A DNA stretch of 21,151 nt from Porphyra umbilicalis (Eukaryota > Rhodophyta > Bangiophyceae > Bangiales > Bangiaceae). This document shows, one piece after another, positions 1-9,671 of this stretch. Position numbers and translations under genes: made by a program. Under the pieces are notes generated by a model that saw only the letters and a program-made list of their open reading frames with translations, was not told the DNA's origin and did not search any database. Where the stretch lies: positions 1 through 21,151 of the forward strand of contig KV919340.1 of assembly GCA_002049455.2 (NCBI GenBank). Direction: 5' to 3'. Position 1 is the stretch's first letter, and every line of letters starts with the position of its first letter.

Positions 1-374
1 GCTGCCAGCGGGACGCACGCCCGAGCTGCCCGTTAGGGGGGGAAAAGAGGCGGGGGTGCTGGCGCCCAGGCTCGCCAGGGAGACCGGGTTGCAGGTGCCG
101 CAAGGGGCACAGGAGTTCAAGATTCGGATGAGAATAACCGATCCAATCTCTCGGCCTCAAGCTCTGATCGTCTCGCCACCGCAATGAGAATATGTATAGA
201 ACTTGCAGCACTGTACTCGATTTCATATAGCTGACAAGGTTTTTGCGCAGAGCCAGCACAAGCTCTGGGTCTCGCTCTCGACGAGGCTCTTCAACCAGAG
301 CTCTTGAGTGATTGCTCTGTGTGCAGCATACGTTCTTACAGTAGTAACTATGAACGCTTCCCGCCCGCATCCCC
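1..374. other. Unassigned left flank
   Basis: No open frame here has a recognisable domain or convincing codon bias. The stretch is moderately GC-rich at first and more balanced from about 120 to 350. It leads directly into the C-rich minisatellite. I see no RNA gene or mobile-element end in it. Confidence 0.4.
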
Positions 375-590
375 GGCAACCCCGCCACTCCCGCACCCCC
401 GCCAACCCCGCCACTCCCGCACCCCCGCCAACCCCGCCACTCCTGCACTCCCGCCTACCCCTCCACTCCCGCACCCCCGCCAACCCTGCCAATACCACAC
501 CCCCGCCAACGCCGCCACCCCTGCACCCCCGTCAACCCCTTCACCCCCGCTACCCCCCGCCAAACCCGGCACCCCCGACACCCCCCCCAC
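375..590. repeat. 26-bp C-rich minisatellite
   Basis: About eight tandem copies of a 26-bp unit lie here. Each unit consists of CCCCGCCA-, CTCCCGCA- and CCCCCGCC-like blocks. The first three copies begin at 378, 404 and 430 and are almost identical; later copies drift and vary slightly in length. A 26-bp period is not a multiple of three, so no frame can encode a regular repeat, and every overlapping open frame is a by-product of the array. The complementary strand is G-rich and could form G-quadruplex-like structures, which is inference. Confidence 0.85.
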
Positions 591-599
591 TGCCTCTGC

Positions 600-1166
600 A
601 GCAACCGCACGCCGTTTACTGCAAGGCAAAAAACCACCAACGGCAGCCAGAGCACGACGAAAATGAGTGAGCATGACACATAGCAGCGGTCAACACTCCC
701 ACCCACACACACCACTTACACTCTCAAGTCACAGCGACAGTGCTAAGGCTCACCTCATGCAGGTGCAGAGAAGGCGTAAGCAGGATGTCGTACACAGCCA
801 ATGACGAATACCGGGGGAAGGGGGGGGGGGCAGCGACCGGGGGGGGGCAGCGACCGGTGATGCGGAATAGGTGGCGAGCTCAAGAAGGGGATCGTCGGCA
901 AGCTGGTGGGCGACACATGCGGAGGGGATGGTGGGCGGGGGGGGGACAGGGGGCGAGGGGGACACCAAGAGGGGTACGGAGCGGTTGAGGTGGTCACGCA
1001 GCGACCACGGAGAGGTGAACGGTTGCGAGCCAGGCCGTATTGAGTGTGCATGGCCGTGCCGACCCGGTCGGATTCCAAAAGGGGGGGGAAACCCAGTCAG
1101 CGACCACTGGGGGGGTGCGGGAGAGAGGCTCCGTACCACGCGGGGGGGTGGTGGCGGTTGTTCGAT
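600..1166. other. G-rich non-coding stretch
   Basis: The stretch is dominated by G-runs, including a short tandem duplication near 820-858 in which a poly-G tract is followed each time by CAGCGACCGG. Open frames exist on both strands only because stop codons are rare in such sequence. None shows a domain or consistent third-position bias. Confidence 0.4.
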
Positions 1167-1266
1167 GGGCGGTTGGCGTAGCGGGGGGGTGGAGTGGGCT
1201 CAGTAGATCTGCTCTGCTCAGCAGATCTGCTGAGCCCACTCCACCTCCTCGCTACGCCAACCGCCC
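1167..1266. repeat. 100-bp near-perfect palindrome
   Basis: Two 50-base arms (1167-1216 and 1217-1266) are reverse complements apart from about five mismatches: two in the G-rich block near 1184-1187, one near 1204 and two at the centre. The outer ends read GGGCGGTTGGCGTAGCG on the left and its complement on the right. The right arm contains a perfect 20-base palindrome at 1216-1235 (GCTCAGCAGATCTGCTGAGC). The structure could extrude as a cruciform, fold as an RNA hairpin, or be a foldback/MITE-type element. No obvious target-site duplication flanks it. Confidence 0.85.
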
Positions 1267-3004
1267 GACAGACCAGCGGCTCGGCGCCAGTCACATGGCG
1301 GGCGTGACAGAGATCTGTCAGCCGAGCCTTCCTCGGATTGCCGATCCAACGAACTGACCAGAGCATCATAGATCGTTTGTCGTAGTCTGAAATAAGGCCG
1401 GGCAAGATCTGACCCAGAGACCTCCATGGCCAGAATAGCTTGTATGATACAAGATATTTTGGCCTCTGCTCCCAGAAATATATTGTATCGGCTCTTTTGC
1501 CCGAAATTTGAACTGCTATGGGGTTAACAATGACTCACCCCCCACTGCCGGCTGAGTGCGTCGGCGGGCGTGACAACTACCGTTGCTGGCCGGTGACGGG
1601 CCTTCCCGCCATGGCAGCCGCTCGTGGCAGCCATTGGAAGTGTGCGGGAGGGCAGGGGACGGCCGCCGCAGCCACAGCCACCGCGCACGGTCGCCGTTCT
1701 CGGCCGGGGCCGTTGCCAAGCAGAGCTGGCCATGGATACGCGCGGGAAGGGTAGGGCGGCGACGCAGACAGTGGGGGCCACTACCTCCTAGCGTCACAGG
1801 GTGATGGGTCGACCGCTTGGGGGCGTGACGGGGACGTGCCACTGTCCCCGCGTCTTTGCACACAATGGCGGCGGCAGCCTGCAAGCACGCGCTCCTTCGG
1901 CTCTTTCCCAGCCGATCGAGTCGACGGAGAGCCATGACGGAGGGGTGGGCGGACAGCCGAGAGCACACATTGCGACGCCCCTCGCGGCGGGCAGCTCTGG
2001 GCGCTGGCCCACCGCCGGTCGAGTCGACGGCGGAGCGGGTGGACGCTTGGTACTCGCGGCGGTGGTCGACCGGGGTGCTTATGGAGTCAGGCGCGGCAGA
2101 GTCGCCCAGCTTCCCCTAAGTCTTGGAGATCGTCCCCGGGACGGTCGGTAGAGTCGGCCGCGCCAGTGGTCGAGACCGCCGGGCGCGAGGGCCAACTTGG
2201 AAGCCATCGCAGAGGTGGCTTCCCACTTAATCGAAACAGCAGCCAATAGCGCGGCCTTGTGCTGGGTCGGCCCCACTCACGAGGGATTCAGCACCACCCC
2301 AAAACTTGGCGCACCGGATGCACGGGGTCTGGCGCGTAGGGGGCTTCTACAATGGAGGCTGTTTCTATCGGTAGCGCACCGGGTCAAGGCGGCGGGGTGT
2401 CCGTCGGGAGGGTGACTAGACCACCGCCGCTCCACTCTCCCGCCACCGAGGGGCCTCAATGCCAAAAATATGATGCCTCGTCACTGGGGAGGCCACCACG
2501 TGATTGATCCGCGCGGCGCGTCGTCACGGGCCGCCCAGACAACCAGTGATGCTGGCCATGCCGTGACCAGTTATGTGTGGGAGCCGTGGGCACAACTCCG
2601 CGCCACTCGAGGCTGCCGAGGTCTGCAACGAGAAATTGTCTGCCGTCGACCCCCGAGGTGCAGACTGGTGGTTGCTTTGGGGAGGCCACCGCATCGGCCT
2701 GGAGTGGCCCGCGGCACCGGGCTGACAGGCGGTAGGTCGTGTAGCATCTTTCGCAGTCGCCAGCGATAGTCCCCCCCAGCCGACAACCTCCGCCAATGAA
2801 GAGCCAGCAGCGCTTCCTTTGCGTGGACCAAAACGTTGCGCGACCGACTTTGCCTGTACCACGCCCAATCAGGTCACGCGTAGGTGGCGTGATCTTATGG
2901 CTGCATGTGTCTACCACTACCGTGACCGATACCACGGGGCAATGCCACACGCTCGCTTTGTGGCGGACTGTTTGGAACCTGTCATCTCATGTCAACAACC
3001 GGTA
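1267..3004. other. Region without a supportable gene
   Basis: Several open frames of 60-165 codons overlap on both strands. None has a recognisable motif, a start in good context or a stable codon bias. The fragment near 2197-2415 (+) and the long minus frame at 2456-2950 are the most protein-like but overlap competing frames on the other strand. Decayed mobile-element sequence is possible but cannot be shown from the sequence alone. Confidence 0.4.
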
Positions 3005-3661
3005 TCATCGTTCCACCACAAAGTGGAGAGTCGAGGCCTCACAAAGAGGCGCTTTTTTGTGATTGATTGGTCCAGACAGCGGCCGGCTTGACTGGGGCCT
3101 CTCCAGCTTTTGCCGAAACGACCTTGCGAGAGGAGGGCGCAGAGTTCTTGGACTATCGGCCACCGAGGGCATCAAAACAGCTGGCTGACGAGTCCAGATG
3201 TTCATTCTTTTGACCTTGTCATGGAGATATGTCTCTGCAAGCCATTTCATTTGTATTTTGATCGCAATATCAAGCACTGGAAATTGCTTATCTGTGTTTG
3301 ACATGCGAAATCAGAACCACCGAGTCAGTTCAGATGCTTGTGTGACAAGCAACGCTGCATGAAACTCTGGCGGAAGAAGCATATGCCTTCGCAAGTCAAC
3401 TGCATCTTGTGCACAAGAGGCGATGCCGGCCAGAGGCAATCCGCGAGCAACTTGGGCACTGCCACTGAAACAGCTTAACCACAGGTGGGACGCGCTTGCG
3501 CCGTGTCCACTGTACCCGGCGCTCTTGGCTCCACTCAAGGAGGCGGTCGGTACAGGAGTACACGTACCGGATAGCGCCGCCCCAGGCGCGCTGACGAGTA
3601 CCATGTTATGTGGTACAGGCAGCAGCAGGCATTGTGTGTTTGCTTGTTCTTCCAATCCCCC
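3005..3661 (-). pseudogene. Possible decayed coding segment, unknown family
   Basis: One minus-strand frame is open from about 3661 down to the stop at 3005-3007, interrupted by a single TGA at 3311-3313. The upper part (about 115 codons, no ATG start, first candidate TTG at 3655) and the lower 99 codons (from ATG at 3304) lie in exactly the same phase. The lower part has a mixed, non-repetitive composition with residues such as Trp, Lys and Met that are rare in the spurious GC-driven frames nearby. I do not recognise a family. A degenerate gene or element fragment is one reading; a chance open frame in about 50-55% GC DNA is the main alternative. Confidence 0.2.
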
Positions 3662-4351
3662 CTAGCCAGCTCTCTTTAAAAGTACGCAGCTCGACAACAA
3701 ATCGCAGAGTGTGGCACTGACTGTTTTATAGTGCGTACTCGCATGGCCGGAACGTGACGCGCTTGCCAAGACACACGTACGGATATCTGAGGTGAGAAGA
3801 CCGGACGGCAGCCACATCCGGCGCCGCTCTTGGTGCCAAAGGAAAGGCACAAGGAACCGTCACCGAAGAGCTTCCGACGGAACTTGGCCGAGCTCGGTCG
3901 GCCCTTTGTGCCTGTACGCGGGCGAGTCCATATCGCCAGAAGCAACACACATTGTCACCTTCGCATTCCGCCAACACGGCGGTGTCATCTCAATCGCCGT
4001 GCAGTTGGATTCGTTCTGCTCAACGCCGCGGCGCTGGACCATCCAAGTTACGTACGCTTTCGTACTGCGAGAGAGCCACGTCGTCGAACCGCCGGAATCT
4101 GTTCCCTCGAGTAACCTCCATCAGCGCTGTACGCTGCGCCACCTCGAGCGTCGACGTCGCACAACGCCAAGAGCTTACTGCTACAGCTCTTCTCTCAACA
4201 ACGCCGCACTCAAAGCGCTGCCGAAGTGTTCTGAATCGGCCACTGCGTGGTCGTAGAGCTTTCCAGCTACCACGAGCTTTCTGTTCTTCGGTCATAGAAA
4301 ACACAACATTAAGTCAACTTAAGAACGAAGAAGAAAGCATATTCTCGATGA

Positions 4352-4893
4352 GCTCAAGAGGTAACTCAATTCGATGACTGCATCACCATTCTGGAGAACT
4401 GTTTCGGTTGTGCTTGGATTGGCATTGCCAGACAATATGCTGCGATTGCCTGGGCGCCGGGCAAGGCTTGACCGGACGATGGCGAGGTGCGTGCTGCTTC
4501 TATGCTTACAAGAACGATCCGTTGCCCAAACAAAACCATGGCCGTCAGAGCACCTGCGCGTATGGCGCGGGTTCAACAGGTCGTAGTGCATCGTTGTCCC
4601 TCGCGAGACAGTCGCGTTCTGAGACCTCGTCATTCGGGCAGATCACGGAATTCAACAGCACAGGCTGCAATGTCGTTCCTCATGGGGCTGCTGCGCTTCT
4701 TGTTGTTGTGCATCGACTTCCGCTCCACCTTGTTCCAGAGCCGTTAGAGTCATTGGAGAGTCGCAAATACACGGATGCTTTGTGTCCAGCCGATGCACTC
4801 GGGAGTGGTGCGTGTCCCGAAAATGAGACATCGCGGTTTTTTCTTTTTTCTCGGCCCACTGGCCTTCTGCAACGGTCCGATGATGTAATGTGA
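4352..4893 (+). pseudogene. Cys-rich coding-like segment, apparently frameshifted
   Basis: Two adjoining plus-strand frames look protein-like. One runs from about 4352 to a TGA near 4471 and contains two closely spaced cysteines (NCFGC) followed by aliphatic and aromatic residues. The other is open from about 4378 to 4893, becomes more protein-like just after that TGA (CCFYAYKND-type sequence) and then gives a Ser/Gly/Thr-rich stretch. A one-base shift near 4465 would join them. Neither frame has a convincing ATG. I recognise no family. A secreted Cys-rich protein relic or chance are both possible. Confidence 0.2.
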
Positions 4894-5123
4894 CCCACTC
4901 GGTCCCACTAGGCTGGTTCACGAACGCGGATTGCACAGCAGGCAGTGTCAAACAGAACGCGTTACCCTTTTCCAACGAGTAGCTGCACAGTGGGCTTAGA
5001 GCACAGCCAACAACGCTGCATCGACTCCGCATCCGAACCAATTTAGGCCCGCCACGTATGAAAAGCGTGGGTGTATGATTGGGTGTCGAGGACGTTCCGA
5101 CCCTGCAACCTCAAGTTCTCTCA

Positions 5124-5651
5124 TTACATTCTTGCCGAGGCTGTTCGTTGCGCTTGCGCCCTGTTTAATTTTATCCTTCCGATGAGTGTGTGACCACCAC
5201 CACCGCCACCGCCGAACGCCGCCGCAGCCGCAGCCGCCATCCGCCGCGCCGTTGTCTCGCGTCGTCGCCGAGCGTGGCCAGGGACGGGTACGCCGCCCCC
5301 GTACCCACCGCGACAGCCGTAGTGGCGCCAGGGCCACCCGCCGCCGCCGCACCCGCCGCCGCTGACACCCGGTGGCGGGCGCGCAGGCGACCACTGCCAC
5401 CGCCGGCCGCGGAGGCAACAGACCCACTGTCCGTCAACGTGGTGGCCGCGTCTTTTGCAGGCGGCAGGGGGTGGGGGGAGCGCCGCCGCCGCCCGCTGCC
5501 GTGCCGCCCTACAGGCGGCATGTCCTACGACGGCGCCACCACCTGGTGCAATTCGTTGCTGCGAGGGAGACGTGCTCGGGCATCGCTCGGCGAACAAGGG
5601 GTGCATGGGGGGGACGGCTGGGACGTGGCGGTCGGTACCGAGCGCGCGCAT
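5124..5651 (-). CDS. Hypothetical Gly/Ala/Cys-rich protein
   Basis: The frame lies in a sharply bounded GC-rich island (about 5190-5700) inside less GC-rich DNA. From the ATG at 5651 it encodes about 175 residues, and codons in the first 80 positions mostly end in G or C, as in the confident genes of this window. The middle is Trp/Cys/Gly-rich, followed by an Arg-rich segment, a poly-Ala run and a poly-Gly run. No known domain is visible. The frame stays open upstream to about 5759 without an earlier ATG, so the start is uncertain and a spliced upstream exon is possible. Overlapping plus-strand frames compete. Confidence 0.28.
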   Translation of the reverse strand: MRALGTDRHVPAVPPMHPLFAERCPSTSPSQQRIAPGGGAVVGHAACRAARQRAAAALPPPPAACKRRGHHVDGQWVCCLRGRRWQWSPARPPPGVSGGGCGGGGWPWRHYGCRGGYGGGVPVPGHARRRRETTARRMAAAAAAAFGGGGGGGHTLIGRIKLNRAQAQRTASARM

Positions 5652-5759
5652 GGGTGTGGCGAAGCGCTTGTTGCCCCGCCCGTGTTCCACCGGAAAGCAC
5701 CAGAGAGAATCCCGGAAAGCAGCTGTGCCCGATGATTGGACTGACTGTGGCTGCGCTGC

Positions 5760-6216
5760 TCAAAAGCCACTCGCCCGCGGCGCGGTCGCCACGGCTGGGC
5801 CTGCGTGGTGCCTGAACGGGCGGGCGCATTTCCTGATAGACGACCGGGATCAGTGTCGAACGCACGGTTGGTGTGATTCACAGCGCGGTGGGGTGATTGG
5901 TGAGACTCGGCGCTGGGCCAGGCACAGCAAGCAGCAATGTAGTCAACGGGTCACGCTGACCCTTTTTTGCACCAGGACGCACCGCGGTAGTGCGGCCGCG
6001 CCCAACGTGGTCTTAACCAGCATCTGGACAGGTGCCGACGCTCCCGTCCTGTGCCTCATCACGTCCTGGACCACAGGCCCACCTTTTGGAGCGTACCCCC
6101 AGAAGCCGTCGGAGTGCCCCTTCTTGGCCCTCTGCGTGCGTCTCGCTCATGGCATTGCCAAGTACAGCTTGCTGTGGAGCTCTGAGTGACACGCCTCTGC
6201 CGCCTGCTGCCCTCGT
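5760..6216. other. Spacer upstream of the duplicated-motif gene
   Basis: No gene is supported. A plus-strand frame is open from the GC island to 6189 but has no domain. The bases around 6182-6216 partly resemble those before the second unit of the next gene (shared CTGAGT, then a GCCTGCTGCC-like block). The duplication therefore probably extends upstream of the annotated ATG, with indels that break the frame. Confidence 0.4.
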
Positions 6217-6768
6217 ATGCTCCTTTCACCTCACACACGCGTCGGAGATCCGGCGGACGCCAACCCCCCCAAGACAGCCCGCGCGGGCGGCGTGAACAAC
6301 ACTGTCGCGACACAGCCAAGAACTGGCCAGGACCTCGACCTCCAGGGCCGCCACAAGGCCATGAAGGGCGAGGCGTGCGCCGGCGACAACAAGGGCGTCG
6401 TGGCCGGGCACGGCCAGGTCTGTGGGCCCACCAACTCGGTGTCTGTGCAGCTGAAGCTCAAGCCGGCCGTCGCTGACGCCGGTGCGGCAGTGCCCTCCCC
6501 CACAGCCACTGTCCTGAGTCGCCCGCTGCCTGCCTACTCGCGCGTGGGAGACCCGGCCGGCCCCAAAATCCCCAAGGCCGCCCGCGTGGGCGCCGTGAAC
6601 AACACTGTTGAGACGCGACCGGGGGCTGGCCAGAACCCCGACCGCCACTGCTACCGCCCGTCCCGCGGTGCCATGAAGTGCGAGGCGTGCGCTGACTACA
6701 ACAAGGGCGTCGTGGCCGGGCACTGCCAGGTGTGTGGGCACACCAACTCGGTGTTTTTGCAACCGTGA
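6217..6768 (+). CDS. Tandem-duplicated four-cysteine motif protein
   Basis: This 183-residue protein is built from two homologous units with an exact 312-bp (104-residue) offset in their conserved core. Both units contain a VGDPA block, a VNNTV block and a core ending in CGxTNSV. In unit 2 the core has C155-x2-C158-x11-C170-x2-C173 with a nearby His before C170, the spacing of a small zinc-ribbon or knuckle. In unit 1 the positions equivalent to C155 and C170 (residues 51 and 66) are Gly, while C54 and C69 remain. DNA identity over the 83-base core is about 90%, indicating recent duplication, and third positions are GC-biased. Zinc binding is inference; I do not recognise a named family. The start is the first in-frame ATG; an upstream exon is possible because the duplicated DNA appears to begin before it. 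Confidence 0.68.
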   Translation: MLLSPHTRVGDPADANPPKTARAGGVNNTVATQPRTGQDLDLQGRHKAMKGEACAGDNKGVVAGHGQVCGPTNSVSVQLKLKPAVADAGAAVPSPTATVLSRPLPAYSRVGDPAGPKIPKAARVGAVNNTVETRPGAGQNPDRHCYRPSRGAMKCEACADYNKGVVAGHCQVCGHTNSVFLQP

Positions 6769-7180
6769 GGACTTGGTTTTGACTGGTGAGGTTGAGGGGC
6801 ATCTTGACGAGATGCAGAGTGATTGAGGCTAGCGTGGTAGTACCCTTGTGGGCACTGCAGCTGCACGGCAGCTGCCGTACTAGCTGTCGCATAGGGTCCG
6901 ACAATGAACGTGTGTCTCTTCTCGTCTCCATAGGCTCGTTCCAATGCCAGTCGTAGGCTCTCTCAGCTCTTGGCGGGGTTTGCCGCGTGGGCTACAAGCC
7001 CACGTTTACCACAAGGGACGGCCGCCGGCAGCAGGCAGCTTAGGAAAGGTCGGGGTCTTCTGTTGCTATGACACACGATTGGTTGCCATTTCCCGTTGCT
7101 GCGAGGACCGGACGAAAGCGATGGAGTGTCTTGTGTCCACAGGTCACCAACCAAGACGTCCAACGGAGGCGAGATAAAGC
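6769..7180. other. Spacer with no gene seen
   Basis: GC content is intermediate and the short frames on both strands carry no domain. The 3' untranslated region of the upstream gene probably occupies the first part, but I see no clear polyadenylation signal. Confidence 0.4.
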
Positions 7181-7183
7181 CAG

Positions 7184-7360
7184 CCTTGGCTCAGCGGCGT
7201 TTTGCCGCCAAGGAGGGTTGGCTCTTAGAGCAAGCCCAGCGGTTCGGATTATGGCGGAGAATCTCCGCTAACGCCAAATTATAGCGGAAAGGGGTGCCCA
7301 GCGGTCAGATTTATGGCGCGGAATCTACGCCAAATGTTGGGATGGCGGAGATCCGACGCT
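7184..7360. repeat. Dyad-rich 62-bp imperfect tandem repeat
   Basis: Two related units start with the same GCCCAGCGGT at 7234 and 7296. Each continues with GATT(T)ATGGCG, GAATCT and CGCCAAAT blocks. The first unit contains a perfect 7-bp inverted repeat, GCGGAGA / TCTCCGC at 7254-7260 and 7262-7268. Just upstream, 7184-7213 folds as a bulged hairpin (CCTTG...CAAGG around GCGGC...GCCGC). The sequence is AT-richer than the surrounding genes and resembles a decayed non-coding element. Confidence 0.6.
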
Positions 7361-7502
7361 ATATTCCGGTGGTATGGCGCACTGCGGGTCGGTATTTCAT
7401 CGCCGGGATAGTTCTAAATTTGCCGGCTTGTAAATCTATAACGAGTAGACGCGAAAGAATGTTTTGAGATAGCCATGCAAAGCTCCGGTGGGATGGCCTC
7501 AG

Positions 7503-7521
7503 CATGATTCGGAGAATCATG
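7503..7521. repeat. Short perfect hairpin
   Basis: An 8-bp perfect inverted repeat, CATGATTC and GAATCATG, is separated by three bases. It lies in gene-free DNA. No function can be assigned. Confidence 0.5.
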
Positions 7522-7617
7522 TGCACATCAGTTCCGTGGAGCAGCAAAAATCCTACATTTCTGATTGCCTCATTCTCGAGTGACCTCTGTGATTCGGCAG
7601 TTCATCACTACAGTTCT

Positions 7618-7742
7618 GGACTCGTTCAACGGATCATCTTCGGGACTGACTCTGGGATCGTTCCAGAAGCAGTGTCATCCTGACCCACAGATCATCTCGG
7701 AGACTGTCATTCGAAAAACATGTGAGGACTTGTTCAACTGAT
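7618..7742. repeat. Degenerate direct repeats
   Basis: GGACTCGTTCAACGGAT at 7618 recurs as GGACTTGTTCAACTGAT at 7726. GATCATCTTCGGGACTG at 7632 recurs as GATCATCTCGGAGACTG at 7690. The spacings (108 and 58 bases) differ, so this is a scrambled or partly decayed repeat and not a clean tandem array. Confidence 0.4.
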
Positions 7743-7745
7743 AGT

Positions 7746-8906
7746 CAGACTGCCTCTTCCGCAAACAAAATGTCTGCCTATTCCGTCAACAGTGTGAACA
7801 ATTCCAGGCACGTGCGTGCAATACCCTGGCCTTCAGGGCAGTGGCGCGCTCGGCGACGCACTGACACCGGGCACGCAGGCCGGCTCCATACCCGCGAGCG
7901 CGCATGGGGGCGCGTACAGCCACGTTTCCGTGGCGGGGGGGGCGTGGGGCGGGAAATGGGGGCCGCCGCCGCCACCGCAGCGCGGCGGCGCCGGCGTCGC
8001 GCGACGCCAACGGGAGGGACCGTCACTCCGCCGCGCAGCGCACCTGCGCAGGGCGGGCGGGGCGGCCGACACGGCGCACGGGCGGGCGGGTGGGGCCGAC
8101 CGCCGCGCGACGGGGCGCCTCTAACCGCGCCGCTAGCTAGATGGCTTCAGATCTCGCCGACGAGCCGCCGCAACAAAAGCCGCGCGCAGGCGCGATCACC
8201 CGCGGGACATCGTGGGCGCGTTGAACCTCGGAAGTCGCTGCGCGCGGTCGCCGCACGCAACTCGGGGCGGTGGGGGGGGGCTGGGGGGCAGGCGCCGTCC
8301 GGGCCATGTGACCCCTGTGGCAGGACAGTCCTTCTCAGCCACGTAACTCCATTCGCTTTTAGCGTCATCGCGACCCTTCAAACACTGACACGCCCTCAGA
8401 TCCCTGAGGACACGAATGCAACCTGCCACCTCTGAAACGAAGGTCAAGTCCCTTGATCTAAGTATATCTGTGCATCACTACACTTTGAGAGCACCCTGTC
8501 CTAAAGGCCAGGGAAAAAGCTTTTGACACTCTCTCCGTTCAGACCAATGCCCATCGTGGAATCTGACGTATCACTCATACGCTTGAGTTTCTGGTGCGAG
8601 TGCTTCTGATGCGTATTGAACCGGGCACCGGGGTGGAAGCAACAGATGACGGCGGCTACCGGTCCGTGCGGGGCCGGCGTGCCCAGCCGCTGCGCGATAG
8701 GCCCACAGATCCGCGTCACGAAGTGCTGACAGTACCCAGCGGGAGATCCCGCTGATTGGTGAAGTGCGGCACAAGTGCGTGTCTCTCTGACGGAAGCACC
8801 CGACAACAAAAAAGCAGCGGTGCGACGACAACCGGCGACGGATCGTTGTCGGTTGGCGACCAGTCCGCCCTATAGGCAGGACAAGGAGCACCAAGCGGCC
8901 TGCTTT
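7746..8906. other. GC island without a resolved gene
   Basis: A GC-rich island occupies about 7850-8320 with less GC-rich flanks. One plus frame is open from 7722 (GTG) to 8435, but its product is Arg/Gly-rich without a domain. A short ATG frame at 8141-8224 (27 codons) has a plausible, acidic N-terminus-like sequence but ends quickly and would need splicing to belong to a gene. I cannot choose between an exon and promoter-type GC-rich DNA. Confidence 0.35.
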
Positions 8907-8966
8907 CCAGCCCCGTTTCTTGAAATGAAACAGGAGCCAGCCCCGTTTCTTGAAATGAAACAGGAG
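8907..8966. repeat. Exact 30-bp tandem duplication
   Basis: Two identical 30-base units are head-to-tail (8907-8936 and 8937-8966), with three bases of a third. Each contains the dyad GTTTCTTGAAATGAAAC. Thirty is a multiple of three, so any coding frame would gain ten residues, but the repeat lies about 120 bases beyond the stop codon of the SANT/Myb-like gene and is probably in its 3' region. Confidence 0.85.
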
Positions 8967-9090
8967 CCACTGGACGGAGCTCCAACCCACACACACGGTG
9001 AACTCTGCTCGTGGCATCCCCGCGCAACCCAGCCGGGCGCCGAGCGCCCCAGCCCGGCGCCCGCCCCCCGCACACCGCCAGCCCCCCCCC

Positions 9091-9636
9091 CTACATGGGC
9101 AACTCCAGAAAGCGCTGGTGCGCCTCTCGCAGCCGCTCGCTCCGCTTCTTCAGCACGCTCAGGCGGGTAATGACCGCATTCTTAGACCGCCGCTTGCGCA
9201 GTGTGCTCACCACCTTGGACAGGCGCCCCCAGCCGAGCGTCACGACCGCGTCGACCAACTCGGCGTCGTCCACATCCGTCCACGGCAGCCGCTGTGCGGG
9301 GCGCGCCGTCTCCCGCCGCCGCGCGTACGCCTCCCGCACGTCCGCGTGGTGGTACCGCAGCGTGTTCGCGAGGCCCCGCAGCGACAGCACGGAGCGACGG
9401 GTCGGGAGGCGCGCGGCAATGGCGTCAAAGCGGCCCCACCCGAGTTCCACAAGCAGCGACCGCACCAGCGTCCGCTCGTCGGTCGTGTAGGGGCGGCGCG
9501 TCGGGCGGCGGGGCTCCTCCTCGTCCTCCTCGTCCTCCTCTGCGTCTGCGTCACTGGCGGGAGGGGGGGTGGGGGGGTGGGGGGCGCCCCCCATGGCGAG
9601 CCGTGGTGGGCCCTCACGGGCGCCATGGCCGCCGCT

Positions 9637-9671
<35 letters not shown>

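Noticed and set aside
304..670. Pro/Ala/Thr-rich plus-strand frames over the minisatellite
   Set aside because: The repeat period is 26 bases, so the peptide repeats drift between frames; similar frames appear in several phases and on both strands.
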